A stretch of 64,000 nucleotides of DNA from an uncultured Holophagaceae bacterium. Its GTDB lineage: Bacteria > Acidobacteriota > Holophagae > Holophagales > Holophagaceae. The stretch is from NCBI GenBank assembly GCA_903857495.1, contig CAIOFF010000070.1, positions 1 through 64,000 of the forward strand, read 5' to 3'. This document shows, one piece after another, positions 1-8,616 of this stretch. Numbering within the stretch: the first letter of the stretch is position 1; each line of letters begins with the position of its first letter. Below the pieces are notes generated by a model that was not told the origin of the DNA, searched no databases, and was given only the letters and a program-made list of their open reading frames with translations. The translations under genes and the position numbers were made by a program.

Positions 1-3000
1 GTCCACGGCCACGCCTTGAGGGAATCTGAACCGGGCGGCTGTGCCCGTGGCATCGGTGGATCCGAGAGTGCCTGCCAGACCGGCCAGGGTGGTGACCACC
101 CCCGCTGAGGTGATCTTGCGGATGGTGTGGCTGGCCTCGTCAGCCACATAGAGGTTCCCGGCGGTGTCCACGGCCACGCCAGAGGGGGTGTCGAACCGGG
201 CGGCCGAGCCCGTGCCGTCCACATTCCCGGCCCCGCTCGTATTGCCCGCGAGGAGGTCCAGGCCCTGGGCGCCGACCTTGAGGGTCTGGGTGTCGGTGTT
301 GCCGGCGGTGCCGGACAGGGTGTAGGTCTGCCGGTTTCGGGGCGTCACCAGGGCGCTGAGGTTGCCCAGCACGCTGGCGCCATCCAGGGTCAGGGCTGTG
401 GGCGCCGGGCCGCTGAGGATCCAGGACAGGGTCGCGCCGCCGCCATAGGTCACCAGCGGCCGGTTCGGGGTGAAGGCGTCGATGGCGAAGACGTCGGGCC
501 TCACCGTCACCGTCCGGGTCGCGGCGGTGCCGGCGGCATTGGTCACGGTGAGCGTGTAGATCCGGTCACCCGTCCAGTCCGTGGTGATCGCCGCCGAGGC
601 CACGCCGGAGCTCGGGCAGGTAACGCTGCCGCCCGCGGAGGTGAGGGTTCCCGTGCCACCCGTGTAGGTCGGCGTCAGGGTGAAGGTCGCTCCATAGGCC
701 GGTACCGCTGGACTTGTCACCAGGCTCGTCGCCGTCGGCGCCGCCACGATGGTGCTGCTGGAGGTCCCCGCCGTGGAAGGCGTCCCGGCGGGGTTGGTCA
801 CCACGCAGGAGATCCCCACCGTGCCCGAGGCCCCGGCCGTAAAGGTGATGGCGTTGGTCCCGGCTCCGGCGGTGATCGTGCCGTTGGTGATCGTCCAGGC
901 GTAGGTGCTGCCCGACTGGGTGGTGACGCTGGCGGTGTAGCCGACCGTCAAAGCCGTCACGCTGGCCGGGGCCGTCACCGCCGGCGTCGTCGGCACTGCC
1001 ACGATGGTGCTGGTGGCCGTCCCGGTCAAGGAGGCCAGGTTCGCCTGGTTGGTCACGACGCAGGACAGGTCCACCGTCGCCCCCACCGTGGCCCCCGCCG
1101 TGAAGGTGATGCACCGAGTCCCCTGACCCGCCGTGATGGTGCCGTTGGTGAGGCTCCAGGCGAAGCTGCTGTGACTCATGGGGACGCTGGCGGTGTAGCC
1201 GCCCTGAGAGGCCGTCACGAAGCTCGGCGCCGTGACCACAGGTGTGGTTGGGACGGGAATCACGATCACCGTGGTGGTGGCGGTCTTCGTGGGATCAGCC
1301 TGGGACGTCGCCGTGACCGTTACCAGCTCAGCAGCGGGCTCGACCAGGCGGATCTTGTTGTTATTGGTGTCGGCCACATAGACGTTCCCAGAACCGTCCA
1401 CCGCCACGCCGCTGGGATAAGTGAAGGTGGCCTGGCTGCCGGACCCGTCGTTCGACCCCGAGGAACCCGTCCCCGCCAGGATCGAGACCACACCCTCGGG
1501 GGTGATCTTTCGGATCTTGTTGTTGAAGGAGTCGGCCACATAGACGATCCCCGAACCATCCACCGCCACACTAGTGGGTTGGGCGAAGGTGGCCTGGTTG
1601 CCGGCCCCGTCCCTCGACCCCATGGAACCCGTCCCCGCCAGGGTCGAGACCACACCCTCAGGAGTGATCTTCCGGATCTTTCTGTACAAGTCGGCCACAT
1701 AGATGTTCCCGGAACCGTCCACCGCCACGCCATTGGGATAGTTGAAAGTGGCCTGGCTGCCGGCCCCGTCGTTCGACCCTTGAGAGCCCGTCCCCGCCAG
1801 GGTCGAAACCACACCGGCAGCCGTGATCTTCCGGATCCTTTCGCCCCAGGTATCGGCCACATAGACATTTCCGGAACCATCCACCGCCACGCCGGCGGGA
1901 TGTTTGAAGGTGGCCACGCTGCCGGCCCCGTCGTCCGACGCGGGGGAACCTGTCCCCGCCAGGGTCGAGACCACACCGGCAGCGCTGATCTTCCGGATCT
2001 TGTGGTTGTCGTAGTCGGCGACATAGATGTTCCCGGAACCGTCCACCGCCACACCGGTGGGAGAAGAGAAGGTGGCCTGGCCACCGGGCCCGTCGTTCGC
2101 CCCTGGGATACCCGTCCCCGCCAGGGTCGAAACCATACCGGCAGCCGTGATCTTCCGGATCTTGTGGTTAGGTGAGTCGGCGACATAGACGTTACCGGAA
2201 CCGTCCACCGCCACGCCGTTGGGATGGTTGAAGGTGGCCTGGCTGCTGGACCCGTCGTTCGACCCCAAGGAACCCGTCCCCGCCAGGGTCGAGACCAGGT
2301 GTGTCCCCGTGTTCAGATTCAGAACGCTGGGCGCGGTCCAGGCCCCCGAGGAGGGACTCATGACCCCATCCGTGGCCGACCAGGTGATGCCGGTGTTGGC
2401 CGCACCCGAAACCGAGCTGGAGAAGGTGGTGCTGCTCCCGGCCAGCACGGTCGGGTTGGCGGGTGTGATTGGGCTTACCGAAACAGCTGGCGTCACGATG
2501 ACCGCCGCAGTGGAGGTCCCTCCAGCGGCGTTGGTCACGGTCAGCGTATAGATTCGCGCACCCACCCAGTCGGCGGTGATCGCGTCCGACGCCACGGTCG
2601 TCGCCGGGCAGGTGACGCCGTGGTCGATGGTGCCTGTGCCACCGGAGAAGGTCGGCGTCAGGGTGAAGGTCGAACCTGAGACAGGGTTGGCGTTGCTGGT
2701 AACCAGACTGGTCGCCACCGGCGGGGCGACGAGCGTCACGGTGGCGCTGCCGGACTGGTTGGTATCCACCGTGGAGATCGCCCTGATCGTGTGGGATGCC
2801 GAGACGGGCATGGTGGCGGGGGCGGTGTAGAGGCCGTCCGCCGTGATGCTGCCCACGGTGTTGATATCGCCACCGGCAATATTGTCCACGGTCCAGGTGA
2901 CGGTCTTGGCCACGCTTGCTGCGCAGTTGGTGACCGTTGCTGTGAGCTGCTTTTGGGTGTTAAGCGTCACACTGGCCGAGGTCGGGGTGACCCCCACGCT

Positions 3001-3408
3001 GATCGGGGTGACGGTCACATCCACGCTGGCGGTGACGGCGTCTCCCGCGGGGTTGGCGACCGTCAGGGTGAAGGTCTTGCTCGAAGTCAGGGGGGGGGTG
3101 GTGTAGGGGGTGCTGGAGACCACGGGATCGAAGAAGGTGGTCTGGGCCTGGTCCTTGATGACGCTGGTGCTGCCGGCTGGAGCCGAGAAGACCGCCTGCA
3201 TGGACACGGTGCTGCCGTAGGGAACCGTCGTGGTGGCGGCTCCGTCCAGCAGCCGGAAGAACACGCCCCCGAAAGGGAGGCTGTGGGCCATGGAGCCCAG
3301 GGCCAGCAGCAGTCCCAGTAACAAAATGCCGACCCGCACCACAGCCTGGACTCCCCTGGTGGGGGGAGCCGCAGGACCGCGGGCGGGCAGGCACGGGATA
3401 CGGGACAT
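1..3408 (-). CDS. secreted Ig-like / NHL-repeat protein (C-terminus cut by window edge)
   Basis: The reading frame is open from an ATG at 3408 to base 1, giving at least 1136 residues. The N-terminus has a basic stretch then a hydrophobic signal (core ILLLGLLLALGSMAHS). Residues ~50-365 are Ig-like modules with recurring FTLTVTN-type strands. Residues ~369-693 are six NHL-type repeats of about 54 residues, each with GVAVDGSGN(V/I)YVAD and KIRKIT. More Ig-like sequence follows, and NHL repeats resume at ~1039 and run off the edge. NHL repeats form beta-propellers in proteins of many functions. It is probably a cell-surface or secreted binding protein; the ligand is unknown. It is the third gene of a leftward run of related proteins, and its first ~300 residues closely parallel the preceding gene. 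Confidence 0.85.
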   Translation of the reverse strand, partial: MSRIPCLPARGPAAPPTRGVQAVVRVGILLLGLLLALGSMAHSLPFGGVFFRLLDGAATTTVPYGSTVSMQAVFSAPAGSTSVIKDQAQTTFFDPVVSSTPYTTPPLTSSKTFTLTVANPAGDAVTASVDVTVTPISVGVTPTSASVTLNTQKQLTATVTNCAASVAKTVTWTVDNIAGGDINTVGSITADGLYTAPATMPVSASHTIRAISTVDTNQSGSATVTLVAPPVATSLVTSNANPVSGSTFTLTPTFSGGTGTIDHGVTCPATTVASDAITADWVGARIYTLTVTNAAGGTSTAAVIVTPAVSVSPITPANPTVLAGSSTTFSSSVSGAANTGITWSATDGVMSPSSGAWTAPSVLNLNTGTHLVSTLAGTGSLGSNDGSSSQATFNHPNGVAVDGSGNVYVADSPNHKIRKITAAGMVSTLAGTGIPGANDGPGGQATFSSPTGVAVDGSGNIYVADYDNHKIRKISAAGVVSTLAGTGSPASDDGAGSVATFKHPAGVAVDGSGNVYVADTWGERIRKITAAGVVSTLAGTGSQGSNDGAGSQATFNYPNGVAVDGSGNIYVADLYRKIRKITPEGVVSTLAGTGSMGSRDGAGNQATFAQPTSVAVDGSGIVYVADSFNNKIRKITPEGVVSILAGTGSSGSNDGSGSQATFTYPSGVAVDGSGNVYVADTNNNKIRLVEPAAELVTVTATSQADPTKTATTTVIVIPVPTTPVVTAPSFVTASQGGYTASVPMSHSSFAWSLTNGTITAGQGTRCITFTAGATVGATVDLSCVVTNQANLASLTGTATSTIVAVPTTPAVTAPASVTALTVGYTASVTTQSGSTYAWTITNGTITAGAGTNAITFTAGASGTVGISCVVTNPAGTPSTAGTSSSTIVAAPTATSLVTSPAVPAYGATFTLTPTYTGGTGTLTSAGGSVTCPSSGVASAAITTDWTGDRIYTLTVTNAAGTAATRTVTVRPDVFAIDAFTPNRPLVTYGGGATLSWILSGPAPTALTLDGASVLGNLSALVTPRNRQTYTLSGTAGNTDTQTLKVGAQGLDLLAGNTSGAGNVDGTGSAARFDTPSGVAVDTAGNLYVADEASHTIRKITSAGVVTTLAGLAGTLGSTDATGTAARFRFPQGVAVD
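1330..2300 (-). repeat. six tandem ~162-bp NHL-encoding repeats
   Basis: The segment encoding (V/I)AVDGSGN recurs with equivalent bases at 1396, 1558, 1717, 1879, 2041 and 2203. Spacings are 162, 159, 162, 162 and 162 bp; the 159-bp interval is one codon shorter. The unit is conserved at DNA level as well as protein level, which suggests recent expansion or gene conversion. Further diverged copies occur at 1-290. Confidence 0.9.
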
Positions 3409-3430
3409 GGGGTTCAAGTGCCTGGGGAAG

Positions 3431-3476
3431 GATCCCAAGCTTCAGGCTGCGTTAGCGCAGCTCGAAGCTTGGGATC
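3431..3476. terminator. bipartite GC-rich hairpin between two Ig-like genes
   Basis: Arms gatcccaagctt (3431-3442) and aagcttgggatc (3465-3476) are perfect 12-bp complements. Nested inside are gctgcg (3446-3451) and cgcagc (3456-3461) around the loop ttag. It lies 22 nt upstream of the 3408 start codon and just past the stop of the preceding gene. No T-run follows on either strand, so it could be a factor-independent pause, a processing site or an RNA-stability element rather than a classic terminator. Confidence 0.55.
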
Positions 3477-3518
3477 GTGGACAGTGCTTGGAACGTGATC
3501 ATCAACTTCGGATAGACA
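3446..3518 (-). pseudogene. duplicated remnant of an Ig-like gene 3' end
   Basis: This stretch is an imperfect direct repeat, offset by 73 bp, of the last ~20 codons of the gene that stops at 3525. Leftward it reads MITFQALSTIPSFELR then stop, against VTITLYALPTITSFELL then stop in the intact gene. No start or body is attached. It looks like the tail of a deleted paralogue, or a slipped duplication of the gene end. Confidence 0.6.
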
Positions 3519-3524
3519 GCTGCG

Positions 3525-5381
3525 TTAGAGCAGCTCGAAGCTCGTGATCGTGGGCAGGGCGTAGAGCGTGATCGTCACCTCCTTGAAGACGGCGGGATTG
3601 GCGACCGACTCGCAGCGGATGATCACGGTGCCGCCGGTGGCGGGGGCCGTGCCGGAGGGCATGACCGCAGGGGCGGAGTAGACGAGCGTGGTGGTGTTGA
3701 AAGTCCCCAGCTCGGCGTTCCCACCGGCAACTCCATTTACCTTCCAGACCACACTGGTGTCCGAAGTGCCGGACACGGCCCCACCCGCGAACTGCAGGGT
3801 CTTGGTGAGGCTGACCTTGTCCTTGGGTACGGTGACGGGGTCGACGGTCACACCGGTCACAGTCACGAGCACGGCGGTACTGGGGCCGTCGCCAGCCAGG
3901 TTGTGGACGGTCAGGGTGTAGGTGGTGCTGTTATGCAGGACCGGGCTGGTCCAGCTGACCGGGCTGGTGACCACCACGTTCGTGCCGTCCGTGCCAGTGA
4001 TGACGGCGGTGCCGTTGCTGAAGCTGGCCGTGAAGGTGGTGGTTCCACCGTAGAGTACGGACGAGGCGCTGGGGGTGAAGGCGCTCCCAACGGTGGGGAG
4101 GAGAACCACGGTCGCAGTGGCCGTCTTGAACACATCCGTCTTGGCATGGGAGGTGGCCTTGATGGTGTGCGTTCCCGTCGTGGCGGGGGCGGTGTAGACG
4201 CCGCCGGAGGTGATGGTGCCCACGGTGGCGTCGCCGCCAGGGATACCGTCCACGGACCAGTCGAGGCTGGTGTCCGCAGCGCCGGTAACGCTGGAACTGA
4301 AGGTGGTGCTGTAGCCGGCAGTCACATACTTGGTGGCTGGCGACACATCGGCCACCACCACGGTCTGGCCAGTGACGGTCACCGAGGTCTGGGCTGCATC
4401 CCCGGCGGCGTTGGTGACTGACAGGGTGAAGATGCGATCACCGACCCAGTCGGTGGACACAGCGGCCGAAGCGACGCCGCTGGCGGGGCAGGTCACGCTG
4501 TAGTTGATGCTGCCGGTGCCGGTGCTGGCGACGTAGGTCGGGGTCAGGGTAAAGGTCTCCCCGAACTTGGGGTTCGCCTTCGAGGTCACGAGACTCGTGG
4601 CCACGGGCGGGGCGACGACCGCCACGGTGGTGCTGGCGAGCTTGGTGGCGTCCTCGAAGGAGGTCGCCTTGATCGTGTGGGAGCCCGTCGCGGCCGGGGC
4701 GGTGTACAGGCCGGTCACACTGATGGTGCCCACAGTGCTATTGCCACCGGGAATATTGTCCACGGCCCAGGTGTAGGCGTTGGAAAGGCCGCCGCTGACC
4801 GTGGTCAAGAACTGCTTGGTGGTGCTGACCGTCACCGAGGATGCGGCCGGGGTGACGGCCCCCACGGTGATCTGGGTGACGGTCACGACCACGCTGGCCG
4901 TGATGGAGTCATCGGCGGGGTTGGTGACCGTCAGGGTGAAGGTCTTGCTCGCAGTCAGGCCGCCGGTGGTGTAGGTGGTGCCGGAGACCACCGGGTCGAA
5001 GATGGTGGTCAGGTTCTGGTCCTTGATGATGCTGGTGCTGCCGGTCGGAGCCGAGAAGACCCCCTTCATGGACACGGTGCTGCCGTAGGGCACCGTCACC
5101 GCGGTCACGGGGTCACCAAACGTGAGCAGGGCACTGCTCGTCCCGCTGGCCCTGGCGAGCCCTCCCATGCAGAGGAGCAGGCCCACCAGCAGGGCGAAGC
5201 CGTGCCGGCAGGTCCGCCCGAACCACTGAACCAGGCTGGCCACGGGGAGGGCCCCGTTGCCCTGCCGGTGGCTGGCCAGGGAGGTCGGGGTGGACCGCAG
5301 GGCCGCTCCGGTGCCGGAAGGCTCAGGACGCCCCGCCATGGTCGGCCGGTCGGAGGAGAAGGACATCGGGGTGGGTCGCAT
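3525..5381 (-). CDS. secreted multi-Ig-like domain protein
   Basis: About 618 residues from ATG 5381. A hydrophobic signal (FALLVGLLLCMGGLARASG) is followed by repeated Ig-like modules with VATSLVTS, FTLTPTY and IYTLTVTNAAG-type strands, ending TITSFELL. The start is uncertain. ATG 5504 overlaps the preceding stop as TGATG. ATGs at 5462 and 5381 each follow GGAG at 5-nt spacing inside an 81-bp repeat. GTG 5243 would give the most normal signal peptide but lacks a Shine-Dalgarno. ATG 5381 is the compromise. Likely secreted or surface-exposed, and paralogous to the neighbour starting at 3408. Specific function unknown. Confidence 0.75.
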   Translation of the reverse strand: MRPTPMSFSSDRPTMAGRPEPSGTGAALRSTPTSLASHRQGNGALPVASLVQWFGRTCRHGFALLVGLLLCMGGLARASGTSSALLTFGDPVTAVTVPYGSTVSMKGVFSAPTGSTSIIKDQNLTTIFDPVVSGTTYTTGGLTASKTFTLTVTNPADDSITASVVVTVTQITVGAVTPAASSVTVSTTKQFLTTVSGGLSNAYTWAVDNIPGGNSTVGTISVTGLYTAPAATGSHTIKATSFEDATKLASTTVAVVAPPVATSLVTSKANPKFGETFTLTPTYVASTGTGSINYSVTCPASGVASAAVSTDWVGDRIFTLSVTNAAGDAAQTSVTVTGQTVVVADVSPATKYVTAGYSTTFSSSVTGAADTSLDWSVDGIPGGDATVGTITSGGVYTAPATTGTHTIKATSHAKTDVFKTATATVVLLPTVGSAFTPSASSVLYGGTTTFTASFSNGTAVITGTDGTNVVVTSPVSWTSPVLHNSTTYTLTVHNLAGDGPSTAVLVTVTGVTVDPVTVPKDKVSLTKTLQFAGGAVSGTSDTSVVWKVNGVAGGNAELGTFNTTTLVYSAPAVMPSGTAPATGGTVIIRCESVANPAVFKEVTITLYALPTITSFELL

Positions 5382-5480
5382 GGGAGCTCCGGTGGCAGCA
5401 GGGTCAGGACACCCGGCCGTGGTCGGCCGGTGGGAGGAGAGGGGTGTCGGGATGGGTCGCATGGGAGCTCCGATGGAGGG
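5285..5480 (-). repeat. 81-bp tandem repeat at gene junction (about 2.5 copies)
   Basis: The motif tgggtcgcatgggagctccg recurs at 5453 and 5372, and in diverged form at 5291, an exact 81-bp period. Read leftward each unit is 27 codons (GAPMRP.P...S..RPT.AG.P) and the two better units each contain GGAGCTCCCATG, a Shine-Dalgarno plus start codon. The array lies at the 5' end of the gene ending at 3525. Confidence 0.8.
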
Positions 5481-5503
5481 AGGGAGGGGGCATGGCTGCG
5501 CCA

Positions 5504-6877
5504 TCAGCGCAGAGGAGGAAAATCGACGATCAGGAAGGACTCGATGAAGGGCAGCGGCACCAGGGTCAGGGGCAGCTCCCGGAAGACGGCCGGGTCGGCC
5601 ACGGACTGGCAGCGGATCGTGACCGCACCCCCCGGGTTGGGCAGGACCGCGGGCGCGGTGTAGAGACCCGTGGCGGTGAGGGTGCCCACGGTGGCGTTCC
5701 CGCCGGCCACGCCGTTGACGAGCCAGACCACGGCCGGGTTCTGGGCCCCGCTCACCTGCCCACCCGTGATCTGGAGGGAGCGGGTCAGGCTGAGCTTGGT
5801 TCGCGCGGCCCCGAGGGGCGTCATCTGGACCTGGGCCACGTTGATGAGGAGCGAGGTCGTCGCCGAGGTCCTGGCGGCGTTGGTCACCGTCAGGGTGAAG
5901 GTCCTGGCGGCAGTCAGGGCGCCGGAGCTGAAGGCGGTCCCCGACGTCACCGGGCCGATGCCCTGGTCCACCTCGCCCGTCCCATGGCTGAAGGTCGGCG
6001 TGAGGCTGGTCGCACCCCCATAAAGGACAGGATTCACCTCTGCCACCAGGCTGGTCGCCACCGGGGCGTCCACCACCGCCACCCGGGTGGCGCTGGTCTG
6101 GGTGGGGTCGTCCACGGCGGTGGCCAGGATGGTCACGTCCTGGGCGGTGGCGGGGGCGGTCCAGGTGGAACCAACCCAGGTGCCCGCCGTCGAGGACCAG
6201 GCCACCCGGTTCGTCGCGCCGCCCGTTGCGGTGGCGCTGAACACCGTGCTGGTGCTCACGGTCAGGGTGCCCCCGGCCGGGGTGACCGGGCCCAGCGACA
6301 CCCGCTGGGGGGTCACGGTCGCGGTGACCGTCGAGGTGGCCCCCAGGCTGTTGGTGACCGTCAGGGTGTAGATGCGGGGACCTGACCACTGGGCGAGGAT
6401 GGGCTGGGTCGCCACGCCACTGGCGGGACAGGTCAGACCCCCATCCAGGCTGGCGGTGCCGTCGGCATAGACCGGGGTCAGGGTGAAGGTGGCCCCACAT
6501 AAGGGGGTGGTGGTGGAAGCCCGCAGCTCCTGCGCCTGAGGCGCGGGCACCACCGTCACCGTCGTGGTGGCCTGAGCGGTACCCGAGGTGCTGGTCACCT
6601 TCAGGGTGTAGGTCGTGGTCGTGAGGGGGCTGACGGGGACCGGGATGCCGCTCGCCACCGTGCCCACGCCGGGTTCGATGGTGCCGGTGCCGTCGGAGAA
6701 GGTGGCCGTCAGGGATGCGCTGGTGCCTGCGGTGATGGCGGCGGGCGTGGCGCTGAAGGTGCTGATGGTCGGGGGGTAGGTGGGCGGTGGGGCGGTCGGG
6801 GCCGAGCTGGTATGCTCCCGGCAGCCCATGAGCAGGGCCAGGAAAACCGCGAAGGCTGGTAACAGTTTTTGAATCAT
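5504..6877 (-). CDS. lipoprotein with Ig-like domains
   Basis: 457 residues from ATG 6877, chosen because it gives a textbook lipoprotein signal (MIQKLLPAFAVFLALLMGC; lipobox LLMGC, Cys19). After a Pro/Thr-rich linker come about four Ig-like modules with SLTPTFS, FTLTVTNAA and YTAPA-type strands, ending FIESFLIVDFPPLR. The frame stays open upstream but that extension has no signal and looks non-coding. It is the first gene of the leftward Ig-like run. Its TGA overlaps a possible ATG of the next gene. Predicted lipid-anchored envelope protein; ligand unknown. Confidence 0.8.
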   Translation of the reverse strand: MIQKLLPAFAVFLALLMGCREHTSSAPTAPPPTYPPTISTFSATPAAITAGTSASLTATFSDGTGTIEPGVGTVASGIPVPVSPLTTTTYTLKVTSTSGTAQATTTVTVVPAPQAQELRASTTTPLCGATFTLTPVYADGTASLDGGLTCPASGVATQPILAQWSGPRIYTLTVTNSLGATSTVTATVTPQRVSLGPVTPAGGTLTVSTSTVFSATATGGATNRVAWSSTAGTWVGSTWTAPATAQDVTILATAVDDPTQTSATRVAVVDAPVATSLVAEVNPVLYGGATSLTPTFSHGTGEVDQGIGPVTSGTAFSSGALTAARTFTLTVTNAARTSATTSLLINVAQVQMTPLGAARTKLSLTRSLQITGGQVSGAQNPAVVWLVNGVAGGNATVGTLTATGLYTAPAVLPNPGGAVTIRCQSVADPAVFRELPLTLVPLPFIESFLIVDFPPLR

Positions 6878-7193
6878 CCACTCACACAGGCGCGGCCAAC
6901 CACGCCGGAATAGCCTAGGTGTTTTGTCGTAGAAATGGATGGCAAAGGCCAGTCCTGACAGGCCTTTGGGCCATTTGTCTAAATTTTTTATTATTTCCCC
7001 CGGGAGTCCTCTGACTTCGGCCGCCCTCCGGCACCCGAACCCCCGCGCGGGGGACCCCCCTGCTTGCGCCTTCGATCGGAGTCCCGGGGCAGCGCGAGAA
7101 CCGGGTTCCGAGCGTGGGTGCCGAGCGAGCCCGGGCCCCTGTCTAGACAGCAAGGACAGCTGTGGGATCATGGGTTCCCCTTCTGGAGCGCCC
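6878..7193. promoter_or_regulatory. divergent intergenic region (Ig-like lipoprotein / M20 peptidase)
   Basis: 316 bp between divergent starts that must hold both promoters. It contains a locally AT-rich block (6977-6996) and an inverted repeat aaaggcc/ggccttt (6944-6950/6961-6967). It also contains a very GC-rich palindrome cccccgcgcggggg (7040-7053). No convincing -35/-10 pair or known riboswitch was identified. Confidence 0.4.
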
Positions 7194-8570
7194 ATGAATC
7201 CGAATCTGCTAACTCGCGACGCCCTGACCCAGTTCGCCGCAGAGAACCGCGAGAGCTTTGAACAAGAGCTGAGGACCCTGGTGGAGATCCCCTCGGTCAG
7301 CGCCGATCCCGCCCATCAAGGTGATGTGCGACGCTGTGCCGAGGCGGCCCGGGCCCTCTTCGAGCGCCACGGCGGCAAGGCCGAGATCCTGGAGACCAGC
7401 GGCAATCCGTTCATTCACGGCTGGTTCGGGGAGGACCCCAGCCAGCCCACGATCACCGTCTACAACCACATGGACGTGCAGCCCGCCAACGAGCCCGAGT
7501 GGACGGCGGAGCCCTTCAACTTCGTGGTGGACGGCGACACCTACCGGGGCCGCGGCAGCACGGACGACAAGGGTCCGGCTGTCACTGCATTCTTCGGCGC
7601 CCTGGCGGCCCGCCGGGCGGGCGTGCCCCTGAACATCCATTTCCTGTGGGAGACCGAGGAGGAGATCGGCTCGCCCAGCTTCGCCAGCGGCCTCAACCTG
7701 CACCAGGCGCGCCTGAAGACCGACGCCATCGTGGTCAGCGACACGGTCTGGATCACCCGGGGCAAGCCCAGCACGCCCGCAGGTCTGCGGGGCCTGAAGG
7801 GCTTCCGCCTCACCCTGGAGACCGCGGACCACGACCTGCACAGCGGCGTGGTGGGCGGCGCCGCCCGCAACCCCCTGGCGGAGCTCATCAAGGTGGTGGC
7901 CGCCATGATGGACGGTGAGACCGGCAAGGTGAAGATCCCCGGCTTCTACGACGAAGTGGTCAAGCCCAGCAAGCAGGAGCTCGAGGAGTGGGCCAACGCC
8001 GGCTTCAGCGTCGAGACCTTCAAGCAGGACCACATGATCACCGGCATGCGCACGGAGGACCCCCTGAAGGTCATGAAGCGCGTCTGGGGCCGACCCACCA
8101 TGGAAGTCCACGGCGTCGTGGGCGGCTACACGGGCCCCGGCATCAAGAGCGCCGTCCCGCCCCGGGCCGAGGTGAAGCTGAGCTGCCGTCTGGTGCCCGC
8201 CATGGACGAGCAGAAGACCATCGCGCGCATCCGGAATTTCGTGGCGAAGCACTTCCCCGATGTCCAGTTCCACGAGGAGCACGGCCTGGCCCCCTTCAGC
8301 GGCCACGTCACCGGCCCCTACGCCGAGGCCATCAAGGATGCCTACCGCTTCGCCTTCGACGCCCCCTGCTCATTCACCCGGGAGGGCGGCAGCATCGGCG
8401 CCGTGAAGACCATGGAGGATCTCCTGGGCTGCCAGGTGTTCTTCCTGGGCCTGAGCCTACCCAGCCACGGCTACCACGCGCCCAACGAGAACTACGACTG
8501 GGAGCAGGCCAGCGGCGGCATGGCCGCCTTCGCCCACTACTTCGAGACGGTGAGCGCGATCAAGCACTAG
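7194..8570 (+). CDS. M20-family dipeptidase/peptidase
   Basis: 458 residues from ATG 7194, preceded by GGAG; the open frame upstream is non-conserved. M20 zinc-hydrolase hallmarks appear in order: metal ligand His in NHMDVQP, GRGSTDDKGP, the catalytic and bridging acidic pair in ETEEEIGSPS, SDT, and the dimerisation-domain motif HDLHSGVVGGAARNP. The final metal His lies in LPSHGYHAPNENYD. The family comprises cytoplasmic di- and aminoacyl-peptidases that cleave short peptides. It is transcribed alone and converges with the SDR gene across a hairpin. Exact substrate not deducible. Confidence 0.9.
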   Translation: MNPNLLTRDALTQFAAENRESFEQELRTLVEIPSVSADPAHQGDVRRCAEAARALFERHGGKAEILETSGNPFIHGWFGEDPSQPTITVYNHMDVQPANEPEWTAEPFNFVVDGDTYRGRGSTDDKGPAVTAFFGALAARRAGVPLNIHFLWETEEEIGSPSFASGLNLHQARLKTDAIVVSDTVWITRGKPSTPAGLRGLKGFRLTLETADHDLHSGVVGGAARNPLAELIKVVAAMMDGETGKVKIPGFYDEVVKPSKQELEEWANAGFSVETFKQDHMITGMRTEDPLKVMKRVWGRPTMEVHGVVGGYTGPGIKSAVPPRAEVKLSCRLVPAMDEQKTIARIRNFVAKHFPDVQFHEEHGLAPFSGHVTGPYAEAIKDAYRFAFDAPCSFTREGGSIGAVKTMEDLLGCQVFFLGLSLPSHGYHAPNENYDWEQASGGMAAFAHYFETVSAIKH

Positions 8571-8583
8571 TGGCCGTTACTCG

Positions 8584-8616
8584 CGAAAATCGTCGGCCTG
8601 CGGCCGGCGATTTTCG
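8584..8616. terminator. bidirectional terminator
   Basis: Perfect arms cgaaaatcg (8584-8592) and cgattttcg (8608-8616), extended by an inner GGCC/GGCC stem. It lies between the convergent M20 and SDR stops, with A- and T-rich flanks suitable for termination in both directions. Confidence 0.8.

Noticed and set aside
127-2175. Long rightward open frame of ~680 codons
   Set aside because: Antisense to the NHL-repeat gene; Gly/Arg/His-rich with no domain, and its repeats mirror the NHL repeats on the other strand.
1330-2300. CRISPR-like array
   Set aside because: The 162-bp units are coding NHL repeats in frame, with no short repeat-spacer pattern and no cas genes.
4677-6385. Rightward open frames opposite the Ig-like genes
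   Set aside because: Low-complexity Gly/Arg/His-rich products, a usual artefact opposite GC-rich genes; signal peptides and domains lie on the leftward strand.
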